Origin: Treponema sp.
Lineage (GTDB): Bacteria > Spirochaetota > Spirochaetia > Treponematales > Treponemataceae
Reading direction: 5' to 3'
Assembly (NCBI GenBank): GCA_016290335.1
Contig: JAEETM010000010.1
Coordinates: 1 to 63,420, forward strand
DNA length: 63,420 nucleotides
Numbering within the stretch: the first letter of the stretch is position 1; each line of letters starts with the position of its first letter. This document shows positions 17,167 through 25,992 of the stretch, in pieces. The position numbers and the translations under genes were made by a program. Under the pieces are notes generated by a model. It worked only from the letters and a program-made list of their open reading frames with translations, was not told the origin of the DNA and made no database searches.

Positions 17167-17195
17167 AGATTCCGAAACAAGTTCGGAATGACGAG
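17167..17195 (+). repeat. Dispersed palindromic repeat, copy E (diverged)
   Basis: AGATTCCGAAACAAGTTCGG continues with AATGACGAG. It has the same layout as copies A-D with changed arms (ATTCCGAA / TTCGGAAT), in the gap upstream of cdd. Confidence 0.6.
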
Positions 17196-17303
17196 TGAGA
17201 ATATACAGTTTGAGATTTTATTTTTTTTCAGGATTTTTTGATGTCGTGAAGGTTACAATAGAAACAATGAGCAGAATAAAACTGTGCTGTGATGTTTTGC
17301 TCC

Positions 17304-17714
17304 TTACATCATAAACAACTTAATCACAAGTTCTTCATCCTGATTTATTGTAACTTTATGTTTTTCAAAGTTGCCGGGGGCTGATTTTCCATTGTAATTG
17401 CTGAAGCCGAAGGGTTCTTTTGGGATTCCGACTGCATTTGAATTCAGAGTGTCGTCGTTGTTCAAATCCTGATAAAGACAGAAGGCAAAGTCTCCATCGG
17501 GAAGATTTACTGTCGTTTCAATTTCATCATTTGTGGTTTGCAAAATAAGAGTTTTATCAGGAATATGCTTCTTAAAGGACTCCTTGGAACCGTGTATGCT
17601 CATTACAATTTTTCCTTGGTTTTCTTTTACATTTGTGATTTTGATTTTTACTTCATTTGAAAAGGCGGAAGATGAAATCAGCAAAAGTGTGAAAAGTAAA
17701 ATTATTTTTTTCAT
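17304..17714 (-). CDS. Exported DUF2141 protein
   Basis: This 136-residue protein has a signal peptide (MKKIILLFTLLLISSSAFS) and a single DUF2141 beta-sandwich: GKIVMSIHGSKESFKK, LPDGDFAFCLYQDLNNDDTL, then NAVGIPKEPFGFSNYNG. DUF2141 proteins are periplasmic or outer-membrane-associated and of unknown function. It lies 9 bases after the flavodoxin-ferredoxin gene and belongs to the TetR-controlled operon. Confidence 0.87.
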   Translation of the reverse strand: MKKIILLFTLLLISSSAFSNEVKIKITNVKENQGKIVMSIHGSKESFKKHIPDKTLILQTTNDEIETTVNLPDGDFAFCLYQDLNNDDTLNSNAVGIPKEPFGFSNYNGKSAPGNFEKHKVTINQDEELVIKLFMM

Positions 17715-17723
17715 AAGTTCACC

Positions 17724-18482
17724 TTAGTACTTTCCAAAAAGATACTGTCCGAAAATGTCTTTTCCAATAATTGTTATTGCCTGCCTTGGACAGGAATTAA
17801 CGCACCTGTAACAGATTGTGCAGTTTGAACCTGTAAGCTTTGCTACTTTGTTTTCAATTTGAATTGAGTGGGTAGGACATTGTTTTTGACAAAAGCCACA
17901 ACCAGAACATTTTTCTGCGGCAACCTTAAAATCGTGACGATGTTTTTTTGCGGCATTCATAAACCAGAGTCGTTGACCAAAAAGACCTGCAAGCTGATTA
18001 TAAAAATGAAGTCCTTCATGAGGATATTTTTTATTTTGAAGCATTTTGGAAATTGCAGATATTTTTTCTTCTGTATTTTTGATTATCGCTTTATTTTCTT
18101 CAGAAGATTTTTTCAGCAATTTTACATCAGCAACTGTATCAGGCATTCTCAGATGCAAACCACCAAGAATGTTTGCGCCACATTTTTTCAATAGTCTTGC
18201 TCCACAGCCAGTACCATCTCCACTAAAGGCTCCCATTGTCGCAATCAGAAAAATATTTTTGCCTGAAAAAAGCGAACTGTTTTTTTGAATAAAATCTTTT
18301 ACAATAAAAGGAATGTTGCTGAAGTGAACAGGATATGCCAATATAAATTCATCGGACTCTTTTATCAACTGGATAGCATTTTCGTTTTCAATTGATTCAA
18401 TTTTTCCATTTCCTAATGCTGACGATAATAGTTTCATGCAGTACTTTGTGTTTCCATTTCCGCTAAAATAAATTATGTTCAT
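17724..18482 (-). CDS. EFR1-type flavodoxin/4Fe-4S ferredoxin fusion
   Basis: From the ATG at 18482 the protein has 252 residues. The frame extends ten codons further, but GGAGG lies just ahead of this ATG and the ATG overlaps the stop of the TetR gene (ATGA). The N-terminal half is flavodoxin-like: IIYFSGNGNTKYC (FMN phosphate loop) and LAYPVHFSNIPFIV. The C-terminal half has two 4Fe-4S motifs, CSGCGFCQKQC and CTICYRCVNSC, each followed by a Pro-containing turn. It should move electrons between a flavin and iron-sulphur partners under anaerobic conditions. The partner is unknown. Confidence 0.9.
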   Translation of the reverse strand: MNIIYFSGNGNTKYCMKLLSSALGNGKIESIENENAIQLIKESDEFILAYPVHFSNIPFIVKDFIQKNSSLFSGKNIFLIATMGAFSGDGTGCGARLLKKCGANILGGLHLRMPDTVADVKLLKKSSEENKAIIKNTEEKISAISKMLQNKKYPHEGLHFYNQLAGLFGQRLWFMNAAKKHRHDFKVAAEKCSGCGFCQKQCPTHSIQIENKVAKLTGSNCTICYRCVNSCPRQAITIIGKDIFGQYLFGKY

Positions 18483-19096
18483 TCTGATTTTCCTCCATTT
18501 AATTCTTTGCAATTAAAAATAGTTATAAAATCGTGGAGTTTGGATTTCCAGTCGCAGTCGTAGTTTACGTTCTTCATTGTGGCAAGAGAGGTCAGACCAT
18601 GGATATAAGCCCATAGAGAGATAACAATATCATTTCGTTTTGATGGTTTTATTTTGTTGGTAATTAAAATCTGATTCACAAGATTCTTGAAGATTTCGTA
18701 TGGCTTATAGTTTTTTTCTGAATCTGCGTTTTTTGTTAAATCAAGATTTATATTAGCCTGTCCAAACAAAAAATGAAAATAATTCGGATTATCTACAAAG
18801 AAAGAAAAATAAGTTTTTCCCAGCTCTTCCAGAGGATTTGTCTTTTTTGAGGAAGCAGCAATTGTTTTCTGCAGTTCAGCTGAAAACTTTTCGGTTATAT
18901 ATTTTTGCATTTCTTCAAGAAACTTTTCTTTGTTTTCAAAATGACTATAGGGTGCCTGGTGAGAAACATTACATTCAACAGCAAGTCTTCTTAATGAAAA
19001 AGATTGAAAGCCTTCTTCCGACACAAGCTTAATTCCCGCTTCTAATAGTTCGGATTTTAAGTCTTCATGGTGATAAGTTGATTCTTGTTTTTGCAT
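18479..19096 (-). CDS. TetR/AcrR-family regulator
   Basis: The 205-residue protein has an N-terminal TetR helix-turn-helix at about 12-60 (ELLEAGIKLVSEEGFQSFSL, then RRLAVECNVSHQAPYSHFEN) and a C-terminal ligand domain of the WHG type. It is the first gene of an operon with the flavodoxin-ferredoxin and DUF2141 genes. Two palindromes in its own promoter (19113-19152) make autorepression very likely. The inducer is unknown. Confidence 0.93.
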   Translation of the reverse strand: MQKQESTYHHEDLKSELLEAGIKLVSEEGFQSFSLRRLAVECNVSHQAPYSHFENKEKFLEEMQKYITEKFSAELQKTIAASSKKTNPLEELGKTYFSFFVDNPNYFHFLFGQANINLDLTKNADSEKNYKPYEIFKNLVNQILITNKIKPSKRNDIVISLWAYIHGLTSLATMKNVNYDCDWKSKLHDFITIFNCKELNGGKSE

Positions 19097-19112
19097 ATTG
19101 CCTCCTTTAAAG

Positions 19113-19152
19113 TTGACAGTGTCAATTTAACATATAAAGTTGACATTGTCAA
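19113..19152 (-). promoter_or_regulatory. Promoter with twin operators for the TetR operon
   Basis: Two palindromes, TTGACAGTGTCAA (19113-19125) and TTGACATTGTCAA (19140-19152), have centres 27 bases apart. On the minus strand the distal one supplies the -35 TTGACA. A -10 TAAATT follows 17 bases later, and the second palindrome overlaps the start region. This arrangement allows the TetR protein to block its own promoter. Confidence 0.8.
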
Positions 19153-19175
19153 GTTGATTAAGAGGCTTTTCTTAT

Positions 19176-22100
19176 CTACACCAACTCTTCCACTACTTTT
19201 TCCAAATCGACTTTACCGCACTCTTCGGTAATGTCCACTGCTTTTCCAAAACGCAGGTAATAGAGCATACACTTAATCTCAGTGTTAGGCATACCAAACA
19301 TTGCCGCCACAGCCTGACGGTAACAGGCCAGCTGATTGTAGTAAAGCTCAGGTACAATGCTCTGGTTGGTTTTGTAATCCACAATGGTATAAGTGCCGTC
19401 CTCGTCCTGGAAAATAAGGTCAATAATTCCCTTGATGATTTTGCCTCCAACTCTGCTGCGGAAAGGATACTCTGCCTTGTGCCAGCCAGATTTAATTGCT
19501 GCTTTGCCAAGTTCAGTCTCGCGGAACTTTTGCTGCATTTCCTGACAAACTGCAATAATTGTCGCCAGACTTTTTGCATTGTTTTCCAGTCCCACAATAT
19601 CCCTATTGGAATAGCTTGCCTGCTCTCCAGTAACAACAGCTTCCATATAGGCGTGGGCGATTGTACCAAAGTTAGTAAAGCCAAAGCGCGGTTCTGCTTT
19701 TTGAATTGGTTTGCCGTTTTTCTTTGGGATTGAAGCAATTACGATGTTGTTGATTTCCGGGTACGGGGTGCCGGGTTTGGCAGTATAAGCTTCCAGCGGA
19801 GAAGCGGTGTTGTACGATGCATCATCAAACTTGTGGAGCTGGCTTGGAGATGCATATTTGTCGGGTACAGCTTCTGTTATTATGAGTTCAGCATTTTCGT
19901 AAACATCAGATTTTTCTACAGCATCAATAAATGTTGCTTTTGCATTGGAATTATTCGGGCGATCATTGGCAGCTTCCGTTTCTTCCGGAGTATAAGGCGG
20001 AATGTCTTCTGTGTCGTAAAACTTAATGCCCTCAAAGGTGTCGCCTTCAAAATAATTTATTGACGGCTCAAGCGTATGATAAATTGTATCGAGCTGTTTT
20101 TCAGAGCCCGGACAGTAAGCATCCTCTGCATTTGGGTTCAGCTTGTATTTTCCGTTTGTGATATAGAGCTCATCTATGGCACGGGTTAGGGCAACGTAAG
20201 TGAGTCGTCTGAGCTCGGCATTTTTCATCTGAGTATTCAAGGCCTTCATCTTGTCGTAAAAATAATTTGACTTAGAACCCGGGAAAAACTCAGAAGGGGG
20301 CGTGTTGATAGTGATTCCATACTCAGGGCTTGAAAAAACAGGAGAAGTGTTTGTGTCGTTCATTCCTTTTTTGTGAGTTGCACAGATAAAAACAACCTTG
20401 TATTCAAGTCCCTTACTTTTGTGAATAGTAAGAATGTGAACACCCGAGGTTTGCTCCATAGGAATATCCATATTTTCCAGCTTGCTTCTTTCGTCGGTGT
20501 AAGCACGCACGCTGTCTATAAAGGCCGAAAGATTGAGATTGCTTTCTTCCGCATTGTGGGCCAGCTCAAACAGAAGGTCATAAAGCTTGCTGTACATGTT
20601 TACCTTGTTGTTCCAGAGAGTTTCGAATCTGTAGCCGGAATCATACCAGAGCATAGTTATGAGCTTAGTAATCGGTTGGGATTTTACAGCTTCCTGCATT
20701 TTTGTAAAAAAGGCTTTTGTGTGCGAATAATGGTTTAGGCTTTCCGGAGTAAGAAAACCTGTAAGCTCATCCTCAGAACTTTCAAAAGGCTTTTTGCCTG
20801 CAAGAATAATTATATCTGTTTCTTCAATAGAGAGATTTACAAACGGAGAACGGAGAACCTGCGCATACGAGATTGAATCATTATCATTTATGCAGATGCT
20901 CAAAAAAGAGATGATGTCGTTTACAGGACCGTCTGCAAAAAAGCCGGTAACAGTTTCTGTGTTGTAAGGGATTCCGTAATTTAATAGAGTGCGCTCGTAC
21001 AAGGGCTGAAGTGCATAGCTTCTCATAAGAATTGCAATATCATCCGGCTTGTAGACTTTTCCGTTTATACCTTCGCTTGTAAGCTGGGCAATTTTTTTTG
21101 CAATCCATATAGCTTCTGCATCTTCTTCTGTAAACATAGAATACTCAGCTTCCTGCGCTGAATCATAGCGGGCAATATGAATATGCGGAGTTTTTATAAG
21201 ATCAGGATTTCGGCTTACTTCTTTTGCTTTATCCTCAGGGATAGTTACGTTGTGATAAACTGCTTCGTAATCAGGCAGCGGTTCAGCAGTATTTTTTTCA
21301 TCGGCTTCGGTGTAGAAAACAGCACGTGGTCCGCCAAAGATTGTGTTGAAGGCTGTAATAAGGGATGGATGAGAACGATAGTTTGTAGACATGCTTAAAT
21401 TACCGTCTTTAAAATCCTTTGAAAGCGCACGGAAAACAGAAACGTCTGCACCGCGGAAACGGTAAATACTCTGCTTTTCATCGCCCACAAAAAAGAGCTT
21501 TTCGGGACACAAATCCTGAACCTCAGGCACTCCCTTTTCGTGGCGTTCCAGTTTTTCGGCAAGCATAAAAAGCATATCGCGCTGCTGCTGGTTGTTGTCC
21601 TGGAACTCGTCTATCATTATTGCCTTGTAGCGTTCTTTTTCAATCTGGCGGATTTCTGGATAATCACGCAGGATGCAGACTGCAAGGTTTGCAATATCCT
21701 TAAAGGAAAGAACTCCGGTGCTTCGTTTTATATTGTTGATTTTGTCCTGAAACTCCTTGAGCAGCGGCAGCAGTTCCTTTGTAATTGCATACCCCGAAAC
21801 AAAGTTTATAACCGAAATCAATATGCCAGCCTCGTTGCGCATCTGGTTTAATATTTCTTTGAGGGCAGCACTGTTTTCCCTTGTTCCTGCCTGCGAAACA
21901 TAGGCAAGCGTATTAACCGCATTAGTATAATCAGCCATGGCAGAAAGAGTTTTTTTATTTGAAGCTTCAATAATTTCATCAGTAAGCACTGGAGCTTCGG
22001 GGAGTCCCCGGTCAATAAGAGGAGTTAATGCAGTGATAAACTTAATTGTACGGTTGCCTTCAAAATCATTCAGCGCATTCTCGAGTTGACAGAATAAATC

Positions 22101-22709
22101 TTCAATCAGTTTGGTTTCTTTTTGCCACACAGAAATTATTTCTGCCTTCTGGTTTCCTAAGCATTTATCAAAATCAATTGGCTCGGCAACTGTAGAGTTT
22201 TCCATTATGGATTCAACAAAAAGCTGGGACGCAATTTCTTCATAATTCTTTGTACTTACAAGTGCCTTTATTGCAAGGTTGTCCCTGTGCTGCAAAATAA
22301 AAGGAAGTGCTGCCTGGTGAGCCAGCTGAGTTATTGCTTCTTCATCCTGTGTAAAATCTGGAGTGATTCCGTAAAGATATGCGCCGGCCTTTGCAACAGA
22401 ATTACAATAGCTGTCGAGAGTTTTGATGTTAGCCTTATAAAACTCCTCTGCCTGCTGCGGGGCCTTTTCTTTTAAAACCTTATAGATGCGGGAAGACATT
22501 TCTACCGTTGCCTTTTTTGTAAAGGTGAGCGTCAAAATCTCTTCAACCTTGCAGTTACGGTTTATAACAAGATCGGTAAAGCGTTCAGAAAGAACTGTTG
22601 TTTTACCCGAACCTGCGCCTGCACTTACAACTGAGTTTTTTGCAGTATCGATTGCGGCTCTCTGATATTTATCAATTTTTCTTACGTTTGATTTATTTTC
22701 GCTGCTCAT
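19176..22709 (-). CDS. addA: AddA/RexA-type helicase-nuclease subunit
   Basis: This 1177-residue UvrD-like SF1A helicase carries a C-terminal RecB-family nuclease. Helicase motifs: SAGAGSGKTTVLSERF (Walker A, about 31-46), LTLTFTKKATVEM (Ia), IMIDEFQDNNQQQRDML (II), FVGDEKQSIYRFRGAD (III), STNYRSHPSL (IV), LTIHKSKGLEYKVVF (V) and LTYVALTRAIDELYI (VI). The nuclease motif is IKGIIDLIFQDEDGTYTIVDYKTN. The size is close to AddA. It processes double-strand breaks for RecA loading together with the partner encoded 2 bases upstream. Confidence 0.93.
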   Translation of the reverse strand: MSSENKSNVRKIDKYQRAAIDTAKNSVVSAGAGSGKTTVLSERFTDLVINRNCKVEEILTLTFTKKATVEMSSRIYKVLKEKAPQQAEEFYKANIKTLDSYCNSVAKAGAYLYGITPDFTQDEEAITQLAHQAALPFILQHRDNLAIKALVSTKNYEEIASQLFVESIMENSTVAEPIDFDKCLGNQKAEIISVWQKETKLIEDLFCQLENALNDFEGNRTIKFITALTPLIDRGLPEAPVLTDEIIEASNKKTLSAMADYTNAVNTLAYVSQAGTRENSAALKEILNQMRNEAGILISVINFVSGYAITKELLPLLKEFQDKINNIKRSTGVLSFKDIANLAVCILRDYPEIRQIEKERYKAIMIDEFQDNNQQQRDMLFMLAEKLERHEKGVPEVQDLCPEKLFFVGDEKQSIYRFRGADVSVFRALSKDFKDGNLSMSTNYRSHPSLITAFNTIFGGPRAVFYTEADEKNTAEPLPDYEAVYHNVTIPEDKAKEVSRNPDLIKTPHIHIARYDSAQEAEYSMFTEEDAEAIWIAKKIAQLTSEGINGKVYKPDDIAILMRSYALQPLYERTLLNYGIPYNTETVTGFFADGPVNDIISFLSICINDNDSISYAQVLRSPFVNLSIEETDIIILAGKKPFESSEDELTGFLTPESLNHYSHTKAFFTKMQEAVKSQPITKLITMLWYDSGYRFETLWNNKVNMYSKLYDLLFELAHNAEESNLNLSAFIDSVRAYTDERSKLENMDIPMEQTSGVHILTIHKSKGLEYKVVFICATHKKGMNDTNTSPVFSSPEYGITINTPPSEFFPGSKSNYFYDKMKALNTQMKNAELRRLTYVALTRAIDELYITNGKYKLNPNAEDAYCPGSEKQLDTIYHTLEPSINYFEGDTFEGIKFYDTEDIPPYTPEETEAANDRPNNSNAKATFIDAVEKSDVYENAELIITEAVPDKYASPSQLHKFDDASYNTASPLEAYTAKPGTPYPEINNIVIASIPKKNGKPIQKAEPRFGFTNFGTIAHAYMEAVVTGEQASYSNRDIVGLENNAKSLATIIAVCQEMQQKFRETELGKAAIKSGWHKAEYPFRSRVGGKIIKGIIDLIFQDEDGTYTIVDYKTNQSIVPELYYNQLACYRQAVAAMFGMPNTEIKCMLYYLRFGKAVDITEECGKVDLEKVVEELV

Positions 22710-22711
22710 AA

Positions 22712-25522
22712 TTATTCACCTCTTCCTACTACAAAAACTTTTCTGCAGAGTGCCCTGTAAGCACAGCCGTTGCATTTTACAAACTCAGTCTGAGGGTTAT
22801 TCAAAAAGTCGCCTGTGGAAATCTGTCTGACATATAATTCTATACAATCAAGAAGCTTCTGCGATGACGATTTCAGCTTTTCTAAATCGACATCTGTTTG
22901 TGTTGCTTTTGAAACATTAAAGAAACAGCATTTTTCAATTTCAATCGGATTCCCCTGATTTTGAAGCAGATAAATGTACATAGGTATCTGGAAGTCTGGA
23001 AGCTCTTCTTTCTGTCCGGGTTCTGGTTCTTCATAATAAAGATTTTTTGGAATAGAACCATCGGTGCTCTTAAAGTCAACAAGAATGTAAGCTCCATCCC
23101 CCGGCTCCTGCAAAATACAGTCAACCTGGCCTTGGCACAAAATATTTTTTTCCGGAAGCTCGTATTCATACCAGCGCTCTGAAGCATAGATGGTACAGCC
23201 ATCAAATAATTGAGAAAACTTTGTAACAGTAACAATCATAACAGAAGTAAGGGCTTCTTTTGTTGTCTGCAAAAGCTGGCGGGCAAGGAAGCTGTTTTCG
23301 TTTTTATCGTTTATAGCTTCGTCAATACAGGCAAGAAGCAGGTCCCTGTGATTTTGAGAAAGCTCACCGTTTTCAAGATGAAGCGGCTGTTTGTTTTCTA
23401 TGAGCTTTTTGCAGAAGAGTTCAAGAATCTTGTGGTAAAGGTTACCGAGTGCAAAAGGATTCATAAGCTCTGCTTCGTTTGAGATTTCCTTAAGACTGAT
23501 TATGTATTGCAAGAACCACAGTCTCTGGCAGCCGAAAAAGCTTTTAAGATGTGTTGTGGAAATACGGATTTTTCCTTCCTTATAACGTTTGGTTTGCAGC
23601 TCCTGTTTTAGCTTTTCCATTGTTTCTTCTGTAATTGAAGGGGACGTGGTTGTGGCAGAGGCTTTTACTGAGCGGCTGCTGTTTTTCCAGGAGATAAAGC
23701 TGTCTTTCTGGAGCTGTGTAATTACAGCAGGTTCCTGTGATTTTTGTGAAAGGTCGGAAAGCAGCCAGGTGCGTTCTTCTTTATATGGGTCCTTTGCAAA
23801 AAGAGTTGCGGCATCTGTTTTTGTAAGGTCGTGTTCCGTAAGATAACTGGAAGCCTGTGCGTAGCCAGAAAAGGTTTTGTTTGCAGCTGTAAAGTAGCAT
23901 TCTGCCTTTGTTGAGTTCATATTGTAAAGGCGGATAAATAAATCTGTAACATTAGGATCATCTTTACCGCCTAAAAAACGTTTACGCTTGTCTTCTCGCA
24001 GGAACGAAAGCTGTTTGTAAATCACGGCTAACGCACTCTGGCTTGAATCAAGAATGATGTGGGCTGCAAAAGGTGCGCAGGCCGCCGCTTTATATGGAAG
24101 AAGCTGAACGCCCAAGCTTTCGGTTTGCGCAAGATAGTTTACATCCTCCAGACTGGAAACAAAAAAGTTGAACGGAGACGGAGCCTTACATTCAGGGTAT
24201 TCCTGTTCAAGGTCAATCAATCCGCCAAGCTCTGCAATACAGCGGCTTATAAGCTTGTCTGTATGTTCGGGACATTCATCCATATTGAAAAAAGTCTCGC
24301 GGAAGTTGAAATAATGCTCGCGAGTTTTTTCAAAGGATGGGGCGTTGACTAAATCGGTAAGAAGACGTTTAAGGCTTTTGTAATAGTTAACTATATTAAC
24401 ACTGGCACCCCGGTCTGAAAACGATTTTTCCCAGACATCAACTTTGTTTCCTTCATAATTAAAGCTGCAGATACAGTTGTTTTCCTGTCCGAACTTAAGA
24501 AGCTCATCATTTAAGGCTGGCTCCTTCCAGGGAAGCTCTTTATTTAATAGAAGAGTTTTTAAGCTTTCGTAACTGAAATCGGAGCTGACACAAGTGGCAA
24601 TTTGAGAAAAAAGACTGCCGCCGCCGGAGGAGGAAAGTGGCCTTGCGTTTTTCATAACGTGCGGAATCTGATAAAGAGTGAGCTCACGGTCGATGTAAGG
24701 GCCGTAGCTGTCAAAATCGGGGATGCTTATGCAGATGTCATTCCAGGGAATATTCTGTTCGGTGTGGAACTTGCGGAGGTGAAGTGCAACGGCTTTAATT
24801 TCTGTTCGGGAATTGTTGAAAAAGTCTACTGATGGGGCGGAATCGTTGATGTTCGAGGAAGCCTGGGTTTCGTCATTTTCATCAAGATGAATCAGAGTGA
24901 TGTCGTCGGGGGAGTTTTCCAGCAGAGGCTTGTATTCGGTGTAGTCAGAAAAGATTTCCGGGAAAAAAACAAAATAATGATTTCCGTCCGAAATGAAAGG
25001 CGGCTTTTCCCAGGCAGGGTCAAAAAGATTATGCTTGTCAAGAAAGGCTTTGTAATGGTTGTAAAGAAGGAGCAGATCATCATCTTCATCATCCTTTTTA
25101 TTACCAGACTGCAGAGAGGATTCAAAATGAGACTTCCACACAGAAAGAGATGGCAACAGGGAAGAAAGCCAGTTCAAAAAGCCTTCGGCAGAGGCAGCGT
25201 ATTTTGGCGGGATGATTGTTTTGAAAAACGGAGCCTTTGCATTTTCGGATATGATATTTGAAGTAAAAATCTTTCGCATTGAAGACGGAACAGATTTTTT
25301 ATCTTTCTGTTTTGTTTTGATTGAAGTTCCCTTAAAAGAGTCCCACGCAATAAAACGCTCCATTGCAACAGCAGAAACATCGGTTACTGCGGGATCTGTT
25401 GCACGGTCGGCCCAAAGGTCGGCAGCGGTTTGGGTTGGAAAAACAAAAATGGAGTTTGGGTTGTGGATTTGGGATTTAATTGTCTGTTCGATAAGATTTG
25501 GTTTTAAAACATTCTGTGCCAT
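22712..25522 (-). CDS. addB: AddB-like PD-(D/E)XK nuclease with Fe-S staple
   Basis: The 936-residue protein is shorter than typical AddB and lacks a Walker A motif (the N-terminus reads SIFVFPTQTAADLWADRAT). The C-terminal domain keeps the AddB nuclease: HLKSFFGCQRLWFLQYI (first Fe-S Cys), NPFALGNLYHKILELFCKK, CQGQVDCILQEPGDGAYILV followed by DFKST (catalytic Asp, Asp, Lys), and KCNGCAYRALC giving the three clustered cysteines. It is the partner of addA and is translated just before it. Being inactive as a helicase fits AddB biology. Assignment to AddB rather than a generic PD-(D/E)XK family protein rests on the Cys pattern and neighbour. Confidence 0.83.
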   Translation of the reverse strand: MAQNVLKPNLIEQTIKSQIHNPNSIFVFPTQTAADLWADRATDPAVTDVSAVAMERFIAWDSFKGTSIKTKQKDKKSVPSSMRKIFTSNIISENAKAPFFKTIIPPKYAASAEGFLNWLSSLLPSLSVWKSHFESSLQSGNKKDDEDDDLLLLYNHYKAFLDKHNLFDPAWEKPPFISDGNHYFVFFPEIFSDYTEYKPLLENSPDDITLIHLDENDETQASSNINDSAPSVDFFNNSRTEIKAVALHLRKFHTEQNIPWNDICISIPDFDSYGPYIDRELTLYQIPHVMKNARPLSSSGGGSLFSQIATCVSSDFSYESLKTLLLNKELPWKEPALNDELLKFGQENNCICSFNYEGNKVDVWEKSFSDRGASVNIVNYYKSLKRLLTDLVNAPSFEKTREHYFNFRETFFNMDECPEHTDKLISRCIAELGGLIDLEQEYPECKAPSPFNFFVSSLEDVNYLAQTESLGVQLLPYKAAACAPFAAHIILDSSQSALAVIYKQLSFLREDKRKRFLGGKDDPNVTDLFIRLYNMNSTKAECYFTAANKTFSGYAQASSYLTEHDLTKTDAATLFAKDPYKEERTWLLSDLSQKSQEPAVITQLQKDSFISWKNSSRSVKASATTTSPSITEETMEKLKQELQTKRYKEGKIRISTTHLKSFFGCQRLWFLQYIISLKEISNEAELMNPFALGNLYHKILELFCKKLIENKQPLHLENGELSQNHRDLLLACIDEAINDKNENSFLARQLLQTTKEALTSVMIVTVTKFSQLFDGCTIYASERWYEYELPEKNILCQGQVDCILQEPGDGAYILVDFKSTDGSIPKNLYYEEPEPGQKEELPDFQIPMYIYLLQNQGNPIEIEKCCFFNVSKATQTDVDLEKLKSSSQKLLDCIELYVRQISTGDFLNNPQTEFVKCNGCAYRALCRKVFVVGRGE

Positions 25523-25625
25523 ATATAATAATATAGCACAGAAATCGTACTAATAAAAAGCTATTTGATTAACATGATTGCCACAAATAAGATATGCAAA
25601 CATTACCATAAACTTCTTTTTAGTG

Positions 25626-25675
25626 TTGACAATTCAAAATAAATCGATATATTATATATTACGTTATAGGTAATA
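25626..25675 (+). promoter_or_regulatory. higBA promoter and operator
   Basis: TTGACA (25626), a 16-base spacer and TATATT (25648) form a good promoter. A palindrome TATTAC-N7-GTAATA (25657-25675) covers the start site and ends one base before the toxin ATG, which leaves only a weak AGG as ribosome site. It is the natural binding place for the HigA antitoxin. Confidence 0.7.
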
Positions 25676-25676
25676 C

Positions 25677-25988
25677 ATGGAAGTAAAGTTTATAAATGAA
25701 GAATTAAAACTTTTATACCAGACAAGTTCCTCAAAAAAATATAAGAACGTACCGCCTCAGATTGTCAAAAAGCTTGTTCGTGCAGTTGATGTATTATCTG
25801 CGGCTACAGTTGTTCAAGATTTATGGAACTTTCCATCGTATCATTTTGAACATTTGGAGGGAAATAATAGATATTCTATGCGCATGGATAGAACCTGGCG
25901 TCTGGAAATGGAAATTGAGTGGACCAATAATGAATACACAATCGGAATTATTGGTCTTTATGATTTAACAAAACATTATGGAGACTAA
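25677..25988 (+). CDS. higB: HigB-type toxin (RelE/ParE superfamily)
   Basis: The 103-residue protein matches the HigB (plasmid-maintenance toxin) pattern: KKYKNVPPQIVKKLVRAVDVL, WNFPSYHFEHLEGNNRYSMR, WRLEME and IGLYDLTKHYGD at the end. These toxins are ribosome-dependent mRNA interferases; the basic and aromatic residues near DRTWRLEM fit the active face. The toxin gene precedes the antitoxin, the order typical for higBA, and the two overlap or nearly abut. Confidence 0.9.
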   Translation: MEVKFINEELKLLYQTSSSKKYKNVPPQIVKKLVRAVDVLSAATVVQDLWNFPSYHFEHLEGNNRYSMRMDRTWRLEMEIEWTNNEYTIGIIGLYDLTKHYGD

Positions 25989-25992
25989 GAAC

